Positions 29,872 through 38,827 are shown, numbered from the stretch's first letter. The stretch is 64,000 bases of DNA from Dorea formicigenerans (GCF_025150245.1 NZ_CP102279.1:1299423-1363422); one strand, 5' to 3'. Made by a program: numbers and translations. The notes: generated by a model from the sequence alone, not told the origin.

Positions 29872-29885
29872 AGAACAGATGTTTG
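29872..29885. promoter_or_regulatory. LexA (SOS) box 2
   Basis: AGAACAGATGTTTG is a weaker match (CGAAC-N4-GTTCG with the first and one inner base changed), centred 26 bp (about 2.5 helical turns) from box 1 and just downstream of the -10. Two tandem sites strengthen the case for SOS control. Confidence 0.6.
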
Positions 29886-29915
29886 CACTATGATATTAGG
29901 AAAGCAGGAAAGAAT

Positions 29916-31244
29916 ATGAAGATACAGAATCCCATGTCTATCTATGAAAAATTAAATATTTTATCGGATGCAGCAAAGTATGATGTGGCGTGTACTTCCA
30001 GTGGAACGAAGAGAAAAGGTGATGGTTCCGGAATGGGAAACTGTACACAGTGTGGAATCTGCCACAGTTTTTCTACAGATGGCAGATGTATTTCACTTTT
30101 AAAAATTCTGTTTACGAATGAATGCATTTTTGACTGTAAGTACTGCGTGAACAGAAGAAGTAATGATGTAGTGAGGACTTCTTTTACACCTGATGAAGTT
30201 TGTACGCTTACAATGGAATTCTATCGGAGAAATTATATTGAAGGACTATTTTTAAGTTCCGGCATTCTGGTAAGTCCGGATTATACGATGGAGTTAATCT
30301 GTGCAACACTTTATAAGCTGAGAAAAGAGTGTAATTTTCAGGGATATATTCATGTGAAAGCCATTCCTGGAGCAAGTCAGGAACTGATTCAAAAAGCAGG
30401 ATTTCTGGCGGACAGAATGAGTGTGAATCTGGAACTTCCGACAGCAGAAGGATTGAAACTATTGGCACCGCATAAATCCAGAAAGAATATCCTCGCACCG
30501 ATGAGGCTCATCCAAGAAGGGAGGAATGAAAATAGCCGTGAACTGTCATTATACCGTCAGGCACCGAGATTTGTACCGGCAGGGCAGAGTACCCAGATGA
30601 TTATCGGAGCAACTTTGGAATCGGATTATCAGATTATGAAGGTGACAGAGAGCCTGTATAAGAAGTTTGAACTGAAACGAGTGTTTTATTCTGCATTCGT
30701 ACATGTGAATGAAGATAAAGCACTTCCGGCAAGGACAGATGACGGACCGCCGCTTCTCCGGGAACATCGGCTTTATCAGGCAGACTGGCTGCTTCGTTAT
30801 TATCATTTTCGGGCAGATGAATTACTGTCGGAGGAGGAACCTAATTTTAATGTTCTGTTTGATCCGAAGTGTAACTGGGCGCTGAAGCATCTGGAGTATT
30901 TTCCTGTGGAGATCAACAGGGCAGACTATGAGATGCTGCTCCGTGTACCGGGTCTTGGATATAAATCAGCAACAAGAATTGTGAAAGCGAGAAGGCTTGG
31001 AACGCTGGATTTTGCAGATCTTAAGAAACTTGGAGTGGTACTGAAACGGGCGGTGTATTTTATTACCTGTAATGGGAAGACAATGTATCCGCTCAGGATA
31101 GAAGAGGAATCCATAGCCAGAAATCTTCTGGATTCCAGAGAAAAACTGCCACAGGAGGTGAGAAATCTCGGTTACAGACAGCTTTCATTATTTGATGATG
31201 TCAGGTTCCGGGAGAATTTCTATGAAAAAGATTTATGTGTGTAA
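29916..31244 (+). CDS. Radical SAM protein with helix-hairpin-helix, putative DNA modification/repair (TIGR03916-like)
   Basis: A 442-residue radical SAM enzyme. The cluster-binding CxxxCxxC is at Cys70, Cys74 and Cys77 (NECIFDCKYC), preceded by a second cysteine group at 43, 46, 49 and 58 (CTQCGICHSFSTDGRC) that could hold an extra cluster or zinc. A helix-hairpin-helix DNA-binding motif lies at about 345-395 (VPGLGYKSATRIVKARRLG). This matches the family known as putative DNA modification/repair radical SAM protein, which travels with a DUF4130 protein, as here. The reaction is unknown. Start 29916 follows caggaaag. The next gene starts inside its 3' end. Confidence 0.88.
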   Translation: MKIQNPMSIYEKLNILSDAAKYDVACTSSGTKRKGDGSGMGNCTQCGICHSFSTDGRCISLLKILFTNECIFDCKYCVNRRSNDVVRTSFTPDEVCTLTMEFYRRNYIEGLFLSSGILVSPDYTMELICATLYKLRKECNFQGYIHVKAIPGASQELIQKAGFLADRMSVNLELPTAEGLKLLAPHKSRKNILAPMRLIQEGRNENSRELSLYRQAPRFVPAGQSTQMIIGATLESDYQIMKVTESLYKKFELKRVFYSAFVHVNEDKALPARTDDGPPLLREHRLYQADWLLRYYHFRADELLSEEEPNFNVLFDPKCNWALKHLEYFPVEINRADYEMLLRVPGLGYKSATRIVKARRLGTLDFADLKKLGVVLKRAVYFITCNGKTMYPLRIEEESIARNLLDSREKLPQEVRNLGYRQLSLFDDVRFRENFYEKDLCV

Positions 31245-31995
31245 TGATACGATCACAGGAATATTTTCTGCAATTTATGATGCATGGAAAGAAGGAAGAG
31301 AAGAAAAAGAGTGTGGGATTGCAATAAAGGGAATGTTAGAACAGGAGCTTTTTTGTGAGTACATTTTGGTGGAGGAGAATCTTCACAAGGAACAGGCAGT
31401 AGAACGATTGATCCGAAAACATCTGGGAGGACAGGCTTATGCTGATATCTGGCATGCATCTCTTGCTTCGGATAAGGATAAGGCAGATGCAATTTATGGG
31501 ACAATGCTGGCTGCAAGAAGGCTTCGTGACAGTAAAAAGGTTATGGAACATTTGAGCCACCCACAAGTTGAACGTGTATTTGAACTGAGCAGGAAGGTAG
31601 GAAGTGAAGCCCATAATTATAAAGGATTTTTGAGATTTCGGGAGTTGTCTGGCGGGATTTTGTATGGAGGGATTGCACCAAAAAACAGGATACTGACTTG
31701 TATTGCTCCACATTTTGCTAACCGGCTTCCACAGGAAAACTGGCTGATCCATGATAAGACACATCATATGTATGCAGTGCATGAGGCGGGAAAGGAATGG
31801 GTATTGGTAGAAAATGAACGGATTCAGGAGGAGAGGCTGGGACATATATCGGAAAATGAACAGATGTATGCAAGTCTGTGGACTGCCTTTTGCAGGACAA
31901 TATCTATTGAATCCAGGGAGAATCCAAGAAGTCAGATGCAGCATCTTCCACTCAGATATCGGCCGGAGATGACTGAGATGGCAGGCGAGGTGTAA
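31222..31995 (+). CDS. DUF4130 / TIGR03915-like DNA metabolism protein
   Basis: A 257-residue partner of the radical SAM protein. The N-terminus MKKIYVCNDTITGIFSAIYDAWKEG and the central KVGSEAHNYKGFLRFRELSGGILYGGIAPKNRIL and HDKTHHMYAVHEAGKEW are typical of this group. In many bacteria the same domain is fused to a family 4 uracil-DNA glycosylase; here no glycosylase domain is present (the protein ends about residue 257). It starts at 31222, 23 bp inside the previous gene, with ggga upstream; translation is probably coupled. Function unknown, likely DNA repair by context. Confidence 0.82.
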   Translation: MKKIYVCNDTITGIFSAIYDAWKEGREEKECGIAIKGMLEQELFCEYILVEENLHKEQAVERLIRKHLGGQAYADIWHASLASDKDKADAIYGTMLAARRLRDSKKVMEHLSHPQVERVFELSRKVGSEAHNYKGFLRFRELSGGILYGGIAPKNRILTCIAPHFANRLPQENWLIHDKTHHMYAVHEAGKEWVLVENERIQEERLGHISENEQMYASLWTAFCRTISIESRENPRSQMQHLPLRYRPEMTEMAGEV

Positions 31996-32026
31996 AATTA
32001 CTTTAAAATATTTTATATTTATGTGT

Positions 32027-32032
32027 TATAAT
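32027..32032 (+). promoter_or_regulatory. Possible extra promoter (-10) before the helicase gene
   Basis: A TATAAT hexamer 42 bp upstream of the helicase ATG, in an AT-rich stretch. No convincing -35 was found, so the helicase may be both internally initiated and read through from the LexA-box promoter. Confidence 0.35.
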
Positions 32033-32073
32033 ATGGGCGTTTACAAGAAGTGTCAGGGAAAGGGAGAAACACA

Positions 32074-34491
32074 ATGGATCTTGAACAGCCTGTGATTCGC
32101 ATTTCTGTGCGAAATCTGGTGGAATTTATACTTCGTGCGGGAGATATAGACAATCGAATAGCGTCGACAGATAAAGATACTATGCAGCTTGGAAGCAGAA
32201 TCCACAGGAAGATTCAAAAGCAGATGGGTCCGGATTATCATGCAGAGATTTCACTAAAATATGAGATTCCATGTAAAGATTTTACGCTGAAACTGGAAGG
32301 AAGAGCAGACGGAATTATTGAGCTTCCGGAAGGAATTGTCATTGATGAAATTAAAGGTGTGTTAAGAGAACTGAATCAGATTAAAGAGCCGGTACCGGTA
32401 CATCTTGCACAGGCAATGTGTTATGCGTATATTTATGCGGCATCTCATAATTTGCCGGAAATTGGTGTGCAGATGACTTACTGTAATATGGAGACAGAGG
32501 AGATAAAGCGTTTTCAGAGTGGTTACATATTCGAAGATTTGGAACGGTGGTTTTATGAGCTGATTGGAAAGTATGAAAAGTGGGCGAGATATCAGATTCA
32601 GTGGAAGAAAAAGAGAGATAAGTCGATCAAGAATGTGGAATTTCCATTTGCATACAGAGAAGGGCAGAAGAACCTGGTAACATCAGTATATCGGACGATA
32701 CTTAGAAAAAAGAAGCTGTTTATTCAGGCACCGACCGGAGTTGGAAAGACGATCGCAACATTATTTCCGGCAGTGAAAGCAGTAGGAGAGGGATTGGGTG
32801 ATAAGATATTTTATCTGACAGCGAAGACGATCACAAGAACAGTAGCCTGGCAGGCATTTGAGACATTAAGGGAACAGGCGCTTCGTATGAAAGTAATTGT
32901 TCTGACAGCAAAAGATAAAATTTGCTTTTGTGAAGAGACAAATTGTAATCCAGATTATTGCCCTTATGCGAAAGGACATTTTGACCGGGTGAACGATGCA
33001 GTCTATGAACTTCTGACATCTTCTGATGAACTGAACCGGGAGATACTAGAGGAACAGGCAAGAAAATGGAAGGTGTGTCCGTATGAGATGAGTCTGGATG
33101 TGGCGGTCTGGGTTGATGCAATTATCTGCGATTATAATTATGTATTTGACCCACAGGCGCATTTGCGCAGATTTTTCGGAGAAGGAAATAAAGGCGATTA
33201 TCTGTTTTTAATTGATGAAGCACATAATCTGGTGGAACGGGGCAGGCAGATGTACAGTGCCAGTATCTGCAAAGAAGATTTTCTTGGAATTAAGAAAAAG
33301 GTCCGATATGAGGATGAGAAGCTAACAGAGAGACTGGAAGATTGTAACCGGGGGCTTCTGGCAATGAAACGGGAATGCGAAGAATATAAAGTTCTAAATA
33401 GTGTATCGCATATTTACCTCAAGCTTTTAAATCTGGTGACAGAACTGGAACGTTTTCTGGAAGAATGTGAGAAAGAAGATATCCGGGAAGAAGTTCTGGA
33501 GTTTTATTTTCACATTCGAAGCTTTATGGATATACATGAGCGGTTAGATGAGAATTATGTGATTTATAGTGAACTGGATGGGGAAGGGAAATTCCGGGTA
33601 CATTTGTTTTGTGTCAATCCAGCGGGAAATTTGGGAGAATTTCTGCAAAAGGGAAACAGCACAATTTTCTTTTCAGCTACATTATTGCCAATTACATATT
33701 ATAAAAAACTGCTTTCCACGGGAAAAGAAGATTATGCAATCTATGCAGAATCCCCATTTGATGTAGAGCATCGCCTGCTAATGGTTGGAGGAGATGTAAG
33801 TACAAAGTACACACGGAGAAATGAAGAGATGTATCAGAGATATGCCAGGTATCTGTGGAAGCTTGCAAATGGAAAGAAAGGGAACTATCTGGTATTCTTT
33901 CCGTCTTATCGTTTTCTGGAAGATGTCTATGAAGCTTTTGAAAAGATTCAGGAAAAGGAAGAGTTAGAAGCCTTCCCGGCTTTGGGTCATCGAATTACTT
34001 GTGTGACACAATCCCAGTCTATGTCAGAAAAGGGCAGGGAGGAATTTTTGAATACATTTGAAGAGGAAAGAAAGGAAAGCCTGCTTGGATTTTGTGTCAT
34101 GGGTGGTATCTTTTCAGAAGGAATTGATTTGACGGAGGATAAGCTGATCGGGGCCGTGATTGTAGGAACAGGACTGCCACAGGTTTGTCGAGAACGGGAG
34201 ATTTTAAAGGATTATTTCGATCAGCACGGGCAGAGGGGATTTGACTATGCTTATCTGTATCCGGGAATGAATAAGGTACTTCAGGCAGCCGGACGTGTCA
34301 TAAGAACAGACGAGGACAGAGGAGTGATATTGTTGCTGGATGATCGCTTTTTCGACAGGCGGTATCAGGAGACTTTTCCAAGAGAATGGGAAAACCAAAG
34401 AAGCTGCAGCCTTGGAAATATGGCAGAGCAGATAGAAGAGTTCTGGAAAAAAGAAAAGGAAGAAGCACAGACCGTCCGGAGAAAAGAATAA
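32074..34491 (+). CDS. Nuclease-helicase: PD-(D/E)XK domain fused to Fe-S XPD/DinG-type helicase
   Basis: An 805-residue DNA helicase. Residues about 1-190 form a RecB/Cas4-type PD-(D/E)XK domain with His44, Asp79 (GRADG), Glu92-x-Lys94 (IDEIKG) and the downstream HLAQAMCYAY motif. The helicase core follows: Walker A QAPTGVGKT (218-226), iron-sulfur cysteines (284/286, 291, 296 and 335), DEAH box at 381-384, and motif VI AAGRVIRTDEDRG near the C-terminus. This is the XPD/DinG plan with 5'-3' polarity expected from the family. It starts at 32074 after agggag, 78 bp downstream of the DUF4130 gene, so it probably belongs to the same repair operon. Confidence 0.92.
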   Translation: MDLEQPVIRISVRNLVEFILRAGDIDNRIASTDKDTMQLGSRIHRKIQKQMGPDYHAEISLKYEIPCKDFTLKLEGRADGIIELPEGIVIDEIKGVLRELNQIKEPVPVHLAQAMCYAYIYAASHNLPEIGVQMTYCNMETEEIKRFQSGYIFEDLERWFYELIGKYEKWARYQIQWKKKRDKSIKNVEFPFAYREGQKNLVTSVYRTILRKKKLFIQAPTGVGKTIATLFPAVKAVGEGLGDKIFYLTAKTITRTVAWQAFETLREQALRMKVIVLTAKDKICFCEETNCNPDYCPYAKGHFDRVNDAVYELLTSSDELNREILEEQARKWKVCPYEMSLDVAVWVDAIICDYNYVFDPQAHLRRFFGEGNKGDYLFLIDEAHNLVERGRQMYSASICKEDFLGIKKKVRYEDEKLTERLEDCNRGLLAMKRECEEYKVLNSVSHIYLKLLNLVTELERFLEECEKEDIREEVLEFYFHIRSFMDIHERLDENYVIYSELDGEGKFRVHLFCVNPAGNLGEFLQKGNSTIFFSATLLPITYYKKLLSTGKEDYAIYAESPFDVEHRLLMVGGDVSTKYTRRNEEMYQRYARYLWKLANGKKGNYLVFFPSYRFLEDVYEAFEKIQEKEELEAFPALGHRITCVTQSQSMSEKGREEFLNTFEEERKESLLGFCVMGGIFSEGIDLTEDKLIGAVIVGTGLPQVCREREILKDYFDQHGQRGFDYAYLYPGMNKVLQAAGRVIRTDEDRGVILLLDDRFFDRRYQETFPREWENQRSCSLGNMAEQIEEFWKKEKEEAQTVRRKE

Positions 34492-34535
34492 ATATTGATG
34501 CATTGTTTTTCTTGCGTCAGGCGGTCTGTGATTTT
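34466..34535 (+). terminator. Long terminator overlapping the helicase 3' end
   Basis: CACAGACCG (34466-34474, inside the CDS) pairs exactly with CGGTCTGTG (34522-34530), followed by ATTTTG. The long loop can form further A/T pairs. The stop codon lies inside the fold. Confidence 0.5.
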
Positions 34536-34547
34536 GCAGATTCATAT

Positions 34548-34778
34548 ATATCAGCTGGGTGATGACTCCAACCTCTATAGGTGGTGAGAAACAAGCTGGT
34601 ATCAGTGGTGGGAGTCAATCCCCCAGCTGATATAGCCTCCGGCAGGGCGCACATTGTCCGGTGGACAATGGTTTTGCGCCGACCGAAACGGAGTGTAGAC
34701 TTGCAGAGGTGCGCAGTAGAAGTATGTCATGCAATTGCATGACGCGCACCTCGCAGCAAGAATGCCGAGGCATTCTTG
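34548..34778. repeat. Structured dispersed repeat, family A, copy 2 (full length)
   Basis: About 231 bp of nested hairpins. Outer 12-bp stem ATATCAGCTGGG (34548-34559) / CCCAGCTGATAT (34622-34633); inner GACTCC/GGAGTC arms; a CATTGTCC/GGACAATG hairpin; a 9-bp stem GAGGTGCGC (34706-34714) / GCGCACCTC (34744-34752) enclosing the 18-bp palindrome at 34726-34743; and a final hairpin CAAGAATGCC/GGCATTCTTG (34757-34778). No ORF. It sits between the convergent helicase and ABC permease genes. Copy 1 at 4257-4401 shares most blocks. It looks like a non-autonomous mobile or structured-RNA element; family not recognised. Confidence 0.82.
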
Positions 34779-34819
34779 AACTGGTCTATGTTGTGAATAA
34801 TGCTGTTGCTGTATAACGA

Positions 34820-35656
34820 TTATGCCAGATTTAATTTACGGTTCAGACGATAATAAGTAATAATATAAAGAATCACACTCCATATAATCATCAAAGCCAG
34901 AGAGATTCCCAAAAGACTGAGCATATACTGAGATGGTGTAGACATATAAAGTGTTGTACTTGTTCCAATCGTTACAGCCTGGGTGTTTAGCAGTCCAAGT
35001 GGGATAAAAATCAAAAAACAGCTAATGCTTTCTACAAATGTAACGATAAAGTACATGGCAACAGCGCCAAAGACGCGATGACCGGTAAATATCTGTCCCA
35101 GAGAGATGCAGGCGTAATATAATATAACATTTGCAACTGTTCCGGCTATCATGAAAAAGATGTAAAAGGCAATTGATCCAAAGACTCCAAGATGGGATCC
35201 CAAACCGAAAATTTCCATTAGGAGAGCTTTATTGCCGGAGAGAGAATCTTTTACATATGGCACCCAGGCAGCAATGTATATAGCGGCAAAGAGTCCAATT
35301 ATGTCGATTATGCACCAGATTGTTCCTGCAATGACTTTTGCAATCAGGAGAGTTCCCTTTTTGACCGGCAGGGTGTGGGTCAGATATCCTTCGTCAGAGT
35401 ATGTACTCTTATAAAAATGCACAGCAATGATAATTGAGGTTGCAAAAGCAACACAGGTAAGCAGGATAATACCAAAAGAAACAGTCAATCCAAGAATTAA
35501 GAAGTAAGTATTACCCAAGTTATGAACATTGTTGGCTGTAAGTCTGCCTGTGATCAGTATACGGATAAAAAATGCGTATATAAGCAGAAATGCATGAATG
35601 ATGATTAAAAAACGATTCATGGCTTTCATATCGTATTTGATGATTTTTCCTAACAT
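34820..35656 (-). CDS. ABC-2 type permease (YtrC-like)
   Basis: A 278-residue membrane protein with six predicted TM helices (about residues 13-30, 50-80, 105-130, 150-180, 190-220 and 245-270). The start MLGKIIKYDMKAMNR is typical of permeases encoded with small GntR regulators. It overlaps the ATPase gene by 7 bp. It is the third gene of a GntR-ATPase-permease operon, comparable to ytrABC, which in Bacillus responds to cell-wall-targeting antibiotics. Substrate unknown. Confidence 0.86.
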   Translation of the reverse strand: MLGKIIKYDMKAMNRFLIIIHAFLLIYAFFIRILITGRLTANNVHNLGNTYFLILGLTVSFGIILLTCVAFATSIIIAVHFYKSTYSDEGYLTHTLPVKKGTLLIAKVIAGTIWCIIDIIGLFAAIYIAAWVPYVKDSLSGNKALLMEIFGLGSHLGVFGSIAFYIFFMIAGTVANVILYYACISLGQIFTGHRVFGAVAMYFIVTFVESISCFLIFIPLGLLNTQAVTIGTSTTLYMSTPSQYMLSLLGISLALMIIWSVILYIITYYRLNRKLNLA

Positions 35657-36351
35657 TTGAATACCTCCCGGAATAATGCGTCAACAGATTTCTTTTGTTC
35701 TGACCGGATATCATCGACGGTTGCATTTAATACAAGTTCACCGTTCTGGATAAAGAGTACGCGGTCTAAAATATTTTCAATATCGGAAATCAGATGTGTT
35801 GAGATCAAAATCGTTGCATGTTCATTGTAATTACTTAAAATCGTGTGTAAGATGTAATCTCTGGCAGCAGGGTCAACACCTCCGATCGGTTCATCAAGTA
35901 TATATAGTTTGGCGTCACGGCTCATAACAAGAATCAGTGCTACTTTTTCCTGATTTCCTTTGGAAAGAGTTTTCAAACGTGCTGTCTGATCTATGTTCAG
36001 GTCCTTCAGCATCGAAGTGGCTCGGATTTTGGAAAAATCTTCATAAAAGTCAGCAAAGTAAGAAACCAGATCTTGGATTTTCATGGAACCGTCCAGATAA
36101 CTGTGGTCTGGGAGATAGGACACGATATTCTTGCTGTGGACACCAGGAAGTTCTCCGTCGATAAGAACAGTCCCTTCTGTCGGTGTTAAGAGGTCGTTGA
36201 TCAGTTTGATCAGTGTAGTTTTCCCGCTACCGTTTGGACCAAGCAGTCCGATGATCTGACCATGGTTCAGTGTCAGGTTCAGATTGTGGAGAGCGTAGGC
36301 ACTTTTATTGTACTTTTTGGAAAGCCCTTTACATTCTAAAATGGGTTTCAT
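35650..36351 (-). CDS. ABC transporter ATP-binding protein (YtrB-like)
   Basis: A 233-residue ATPase. Walker A LLGPNGSGKTTL (about 36-47), Q-loop in YLPDHSYLDGSM (an H replaces the usual Q region), signature TLSKGNQEKVALILVMSRD with the LSKGN variant typical of YtrB/BcrA-like exporters, Walker B LYILDEPIGGVDPAARD and H-loop ISTHLISDIEN. It ends overlapping the permease and begins one base after the GntR stop. Confidence 0.9.
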   Translation of the reverse strand: MKPILECKGLSKKYNKSAYALHNLNLTLNHGQIIGLLGPNGSGKTTLIKLINDLLTPTEGTVLIDGELPGVHSKNIVSYLPDHSYLDGSMKIQDLVSYFADFYEDFSKIRATSMLKDLNIDQTARLKTLSKGNQEKVALILVMSRDAKLYILDEPIGGVDPAARDYILHTILSNYNEHATILISTHLISDIENILDRVLFIQNGELVLNATVDDIRSEQKKSVDALFREVFKC

Positions 36352-36352
36352 A

Positions 36353-36721
36353 TTATTTTTCCTCCTTCATTGTATCTTGAACCAGTTCCAGGATTTCCGG
36401 TCTGGTAAATCCAAGATGTTCCATTGATTTTAAAAATTCACGGATATGCTCGGTGGCAGTCTCTGTTTTTAATTGTTTTATCATTGTTTCGTCCTCCGTA
36501 ATAAATCGTCCGCTTGTACGGCGGGAGTGTACCAGACCAATTCTCTCCAGTTCGGAAAGTGCTTTTTGCATTGTGTTAGGATTTACGGATGCTTCCATAG
36601 CAAGTTCGCGAACAGAAGGAAGTTTGTCCCCGGGTTTATAGCTGCCGGAGATAATATCATGCTGAATTCGTTCCATGAGCTGAAGATAAATGGGACGGTC
36701 ACTATCTAAATTCCATGGCAT
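36353..36721 (-). CDS. GntR family regulator (YtrA-like)
   Basis: A 122-residue regulator with only the winged-helix domain (PIYLQLMERIQHDIISGSYKPGDKLPSVRELAMEASVNPNTMQKALSELERIGLVHSRRTSGRFIT) and a short helical dimer tail, as in the YtrA subfamily. The start at 36721 is chosen because aaaggag lies eight bases upstream; the frame is open six codons further but that stretch contains the Shine-Dalgarno site itself. It heads the operon and probably represses it by binding the inverted repeat at 36743-36776. Confidence 0.92.
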   Translation of the reverse strand: MPWNLDSDRPIYLQLMERIQHDIISGSYKPGDKLPSVRELAMEASVNPNTMQKALSELERIGLVHSRRTSGRFITEDETMIKQLKTETATEHIREFLKSMEHLGFTRPEILELVQDTMKEEK

Positions 36722-36742
36722 ATTATGTACTCCTTTCACTTT

Positions 36743-36776
36743 GTATTATTGTACTATCTGAGCAATACAATAATAC
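36743..36776. promoter_or_regulatory. Inverted-repeat operator of the GntR-ABC operon
   Basis: GTATTATTGTA (36743-36753) and TACAATAATAC (36766-36776) are exact inverted repeats separated by 12 bases. The upstream half covers the -10 of the promoter. This is the expected position and style of an autoregulatory YtrA-type operator. Confidence 0.8.
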
Positions 36777-36795
36777 AGATACACGCAAGTGTCAA
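36767..36795 (-). promoter_or_regulatory. Promoter of the GntR-ABC operon
   Basis: Read on the minus strand: TTGACA (plus 36790-36795), 17-bp spacer, TATTGT (plus 36767-36772). Confidence 0.75.
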
Positions 36796-36880
36796 GTACA
36801 ATTTCAAAAAAATGATTCATTTAAATATTAGTGGGCATTTTACAAGAATCTGTCAGTAGAGTTTGCTGGAAATGAGTAAC

Positions 36881-36914
36881 AAAAAAGCAGCAAACCTTTA
36901 AAGATTTACTGCTC
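36881..36914 (-). terminator. Terminator of nfo
   Basis: On the minus strand AGCAGTAAATCTTT pairs with AAAGGTTTGCTGCT (two G-U pairs), followed by six T. Confidence 0.8.
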
Positions 36915-36966
36915 AGATATCTATTTGTTTAAATTTAAAGTAGTACTGACTGATTGTAATAGTAAC

Positions 36967-37878
36967 TTAATGTTCATTTTCTGCAATAATATTATCCGGA
37001 AAATTCTTATCGAACTGGCTGGCTCTTAACATTGCAATCTCATATTTGTATGGTGCGTAAGATTTCTTCTCTTTTGTTGGAGAAGGAATATATGGAGTTT
37101 CAAGGATTTTCGGAATTTGTTCAAAATCCGGGTGGTGTACGATATAGGAGAGGGCATCAAATCCAATCTCTCCGGTGCCGAGATTGGCATGCCTGTCTTT
37201 CTTTGCACCACACACATTTTTACTGTCGTTAATATGAAAGACCGCAATCTGATCTTTACCGATCAAATGATCAAACTCGTCGATCACACCGTCGAAATTA
37301 CCACGGATATCATAACCACTGTCGTGAGTGTGGCAGGTATCAAAACAGACACGCAGTTTGTCGCTGTAGACTACGCCGTCATAGATTGCTGCAAGTTCTT
37401 CAAAAGACCGGCCAAGTTCCGATCCTTTTCCCGCCATGGTTTCCAGTGCAATATGAAGAGGTGTGTCTTTTGTCAAGACTTCATTGAGCCCCTTTATGAC
37501 CTGTTGAAGTCCGGTTTCAACTCCGGCACCGACGTGGGCACCAGGATGCAGAATCAGAGTCTGGCTTTTGCAGGCGGCCGCGCGGTCAATTTCTTTTGCC
37601 AGAAATTCCACGGCCAGTTCATATGTCTCAGGTTTTACGGTATTACCAAGATTGATAATATAAGGAGCGTGAACGACGATATCTGAAATATTTTTTTCGT
37701 TCATATAGTTCCAGGCGGCATCAATATTGAGTTCAGAAATATCTTTTCTTTTGGTGTTTTGTGGTGCTCCGGTATAGAACATAAATGTATTTGCTCCATA
37801 GGATTCAGCTTCTTTTGCAGAACCAAGGAGCATGCTTTTTCCGCTCATGCTGACATGAGATCCAAGTTTTAAATTCAT
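36967..37878 (-). CDS. nfo: Deoxyribonuclease IV (endonuclease IV, AP endonuclease)
   Basis: A 303-residue zinc-dependent AP endonuclease of base-excision repair. The TIM-barrel signatures are visible: GSHVSMSG at the N-terminus, [13 protein letters not shown] (His ligands), [14 protein letters not shown] (Glu), [15 protein letters not shown] (Asp and His), [26 protein letters not shown] (the Nfo family signature) and KILETP near the end. All expected metal ligands are kept. A homologue of normal length. It lies 49 bp downstream of the flavin reductase-rubredoxin gene on the same strand, suggesting joint expression under oxidative damage. Confidence 0.96.
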   Translation of the reverse strand: MNLKLGSHVSMSGKSMLLGSAKEAESYGANTFMFYTGAPQNTKRKDISELNIDAAWNYMNEKNISDIVVHAPYIINLGNTVKPETYELAVEFLAKEIDRAAACKSQTLILHPGAHVGAGVETGLQQVIKGLNEVLTKDTPLHIALETMAGKGSELGRSFEELAAIYDGVVYSDKLRVCFDTCHTHDSGYDIRGNFDGVIDEFDHLIGKDQIAVFHINDSKNVCGAKKDRHANLGTGEIGFDALSYIVHHPDFEQIPKILETPYIPSPTKEKKSYAPYKYEIAMLRASQFDKNFPDNIIAENEH

Positions 37879-37927
37879 AGATGTAACCTAACCTTTAATT
37901 TAATATAAAATGTGTCTGTCAGACAAG

Positions 37928-38614
37928 TTATCGCTGCTTAAATTTATCCTTGCCCTGTTTACAGATTGGACAAACAAATGTGTCTGGAAGTTCTTCAAAT
38001 GGAATATCACCATCATAGACATATCCGCAGATACTACACACCCATTTGCCATTTCCGGAGGAATTACTGGAGGTGATTGAAGAATCAGAAGAAGCAGAAT
38101 CTACCGTATCCAGATCTTCCGGCTGGTAAGTCGGTGCATTTTTCGGACTCTTGCCTTTGATGATATTGTGATAGTATGCATAGGTCATAGGTGTTTCCTG
38201 ATTCAACATATCACAGTCAATGATTTCCCCAAGAAAGACTGTGTGGGTATTTGTTTCCATTTTATCGATGACCTTACAGACAAGATAACCGCATGCATCA
38301 TCGACAACGGCAATATTATGCTTTGTAATAAAAGGAACATTCATAAATTTGTCCACATCTCTGGAAGACTGAAATCCAAGCTGGCTGATGATATTGGGGT
38401 CAGTCTTTTCAGAAAGTATGGAAACTGCGAACATTCCACTTTTTTCAATGCATTCATGCGTATAATTATCATGATTCATACTGACAGCTAAAGTTGCAGG
38501 AGAAGAAGTAATCTGCATAATACTGTTGGCAATGCAGCCGGACATACGATTCTCCCCAAGTGCCGAAACGGCATATACACCATAAGATAAATTTCGAAGT
38601 ACTTTTTTGTTCAT
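37928..38614 (-). CDS. Flavin reductase-rubredoxin fusion (high-molecular-weight rubredoxin)
   Basis: A 228-residue fusion. Residues 1-155 are an FMN-binding flavin reductase domain ([37 protein letters not shown]). A Ser/Thr/Asn-rich linker (about 165-188) leads to a C-terminal rubredoxin domain with [10 protein letters not shown] and [11 protein letters not shown], two CxxC iron sites. This is the Hrb architecture of Moorella and other anaerobes, an electron donor to flavodiiron proteins in O2 or NO detoxification. No flavodiiron protein gene is in this window. It probably shares a transcript with nfo. Confidence 0.93.
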   Translation of the reverse strand: MNKKVLRNLSYGVYAVSALGENRMSGCIANSIMQITSSPATLAVSMNHDNYTHECIEKSGMFAVSILSEKTDPNIISQLGFQSSRDVDKFMNVPFITKHNIAVVDDACGYLVCKVIDKMETNTHTVFLGEIIDCDMLNQETPMTYAYYHNIIKGKSPKNAPTYQPEDLDTVDSASSDSSITSSNSSGNGKWVCSICGYVYDGDIPFEELPDTFVCPICKQGKDKFKQR

Positions 38615-38827
38615 AGGTAACCTCCCATCTATTAAATTGCATAATAACAGTAATTATTACTATTATAATAGCATGGATTTGCTGGAATAGCAACCAGACT
38701 TTCTAAAAAAGCGTTGAAAATCTTGTGTGTGAAAAGAATTAAGGTTGTTGGCTTTATTTTCTTGTGCTAAAATACAATGTGACATATTTTGTAAATGAAA
38801 AATTACGATAAATAAGAGGTAGAGAGC

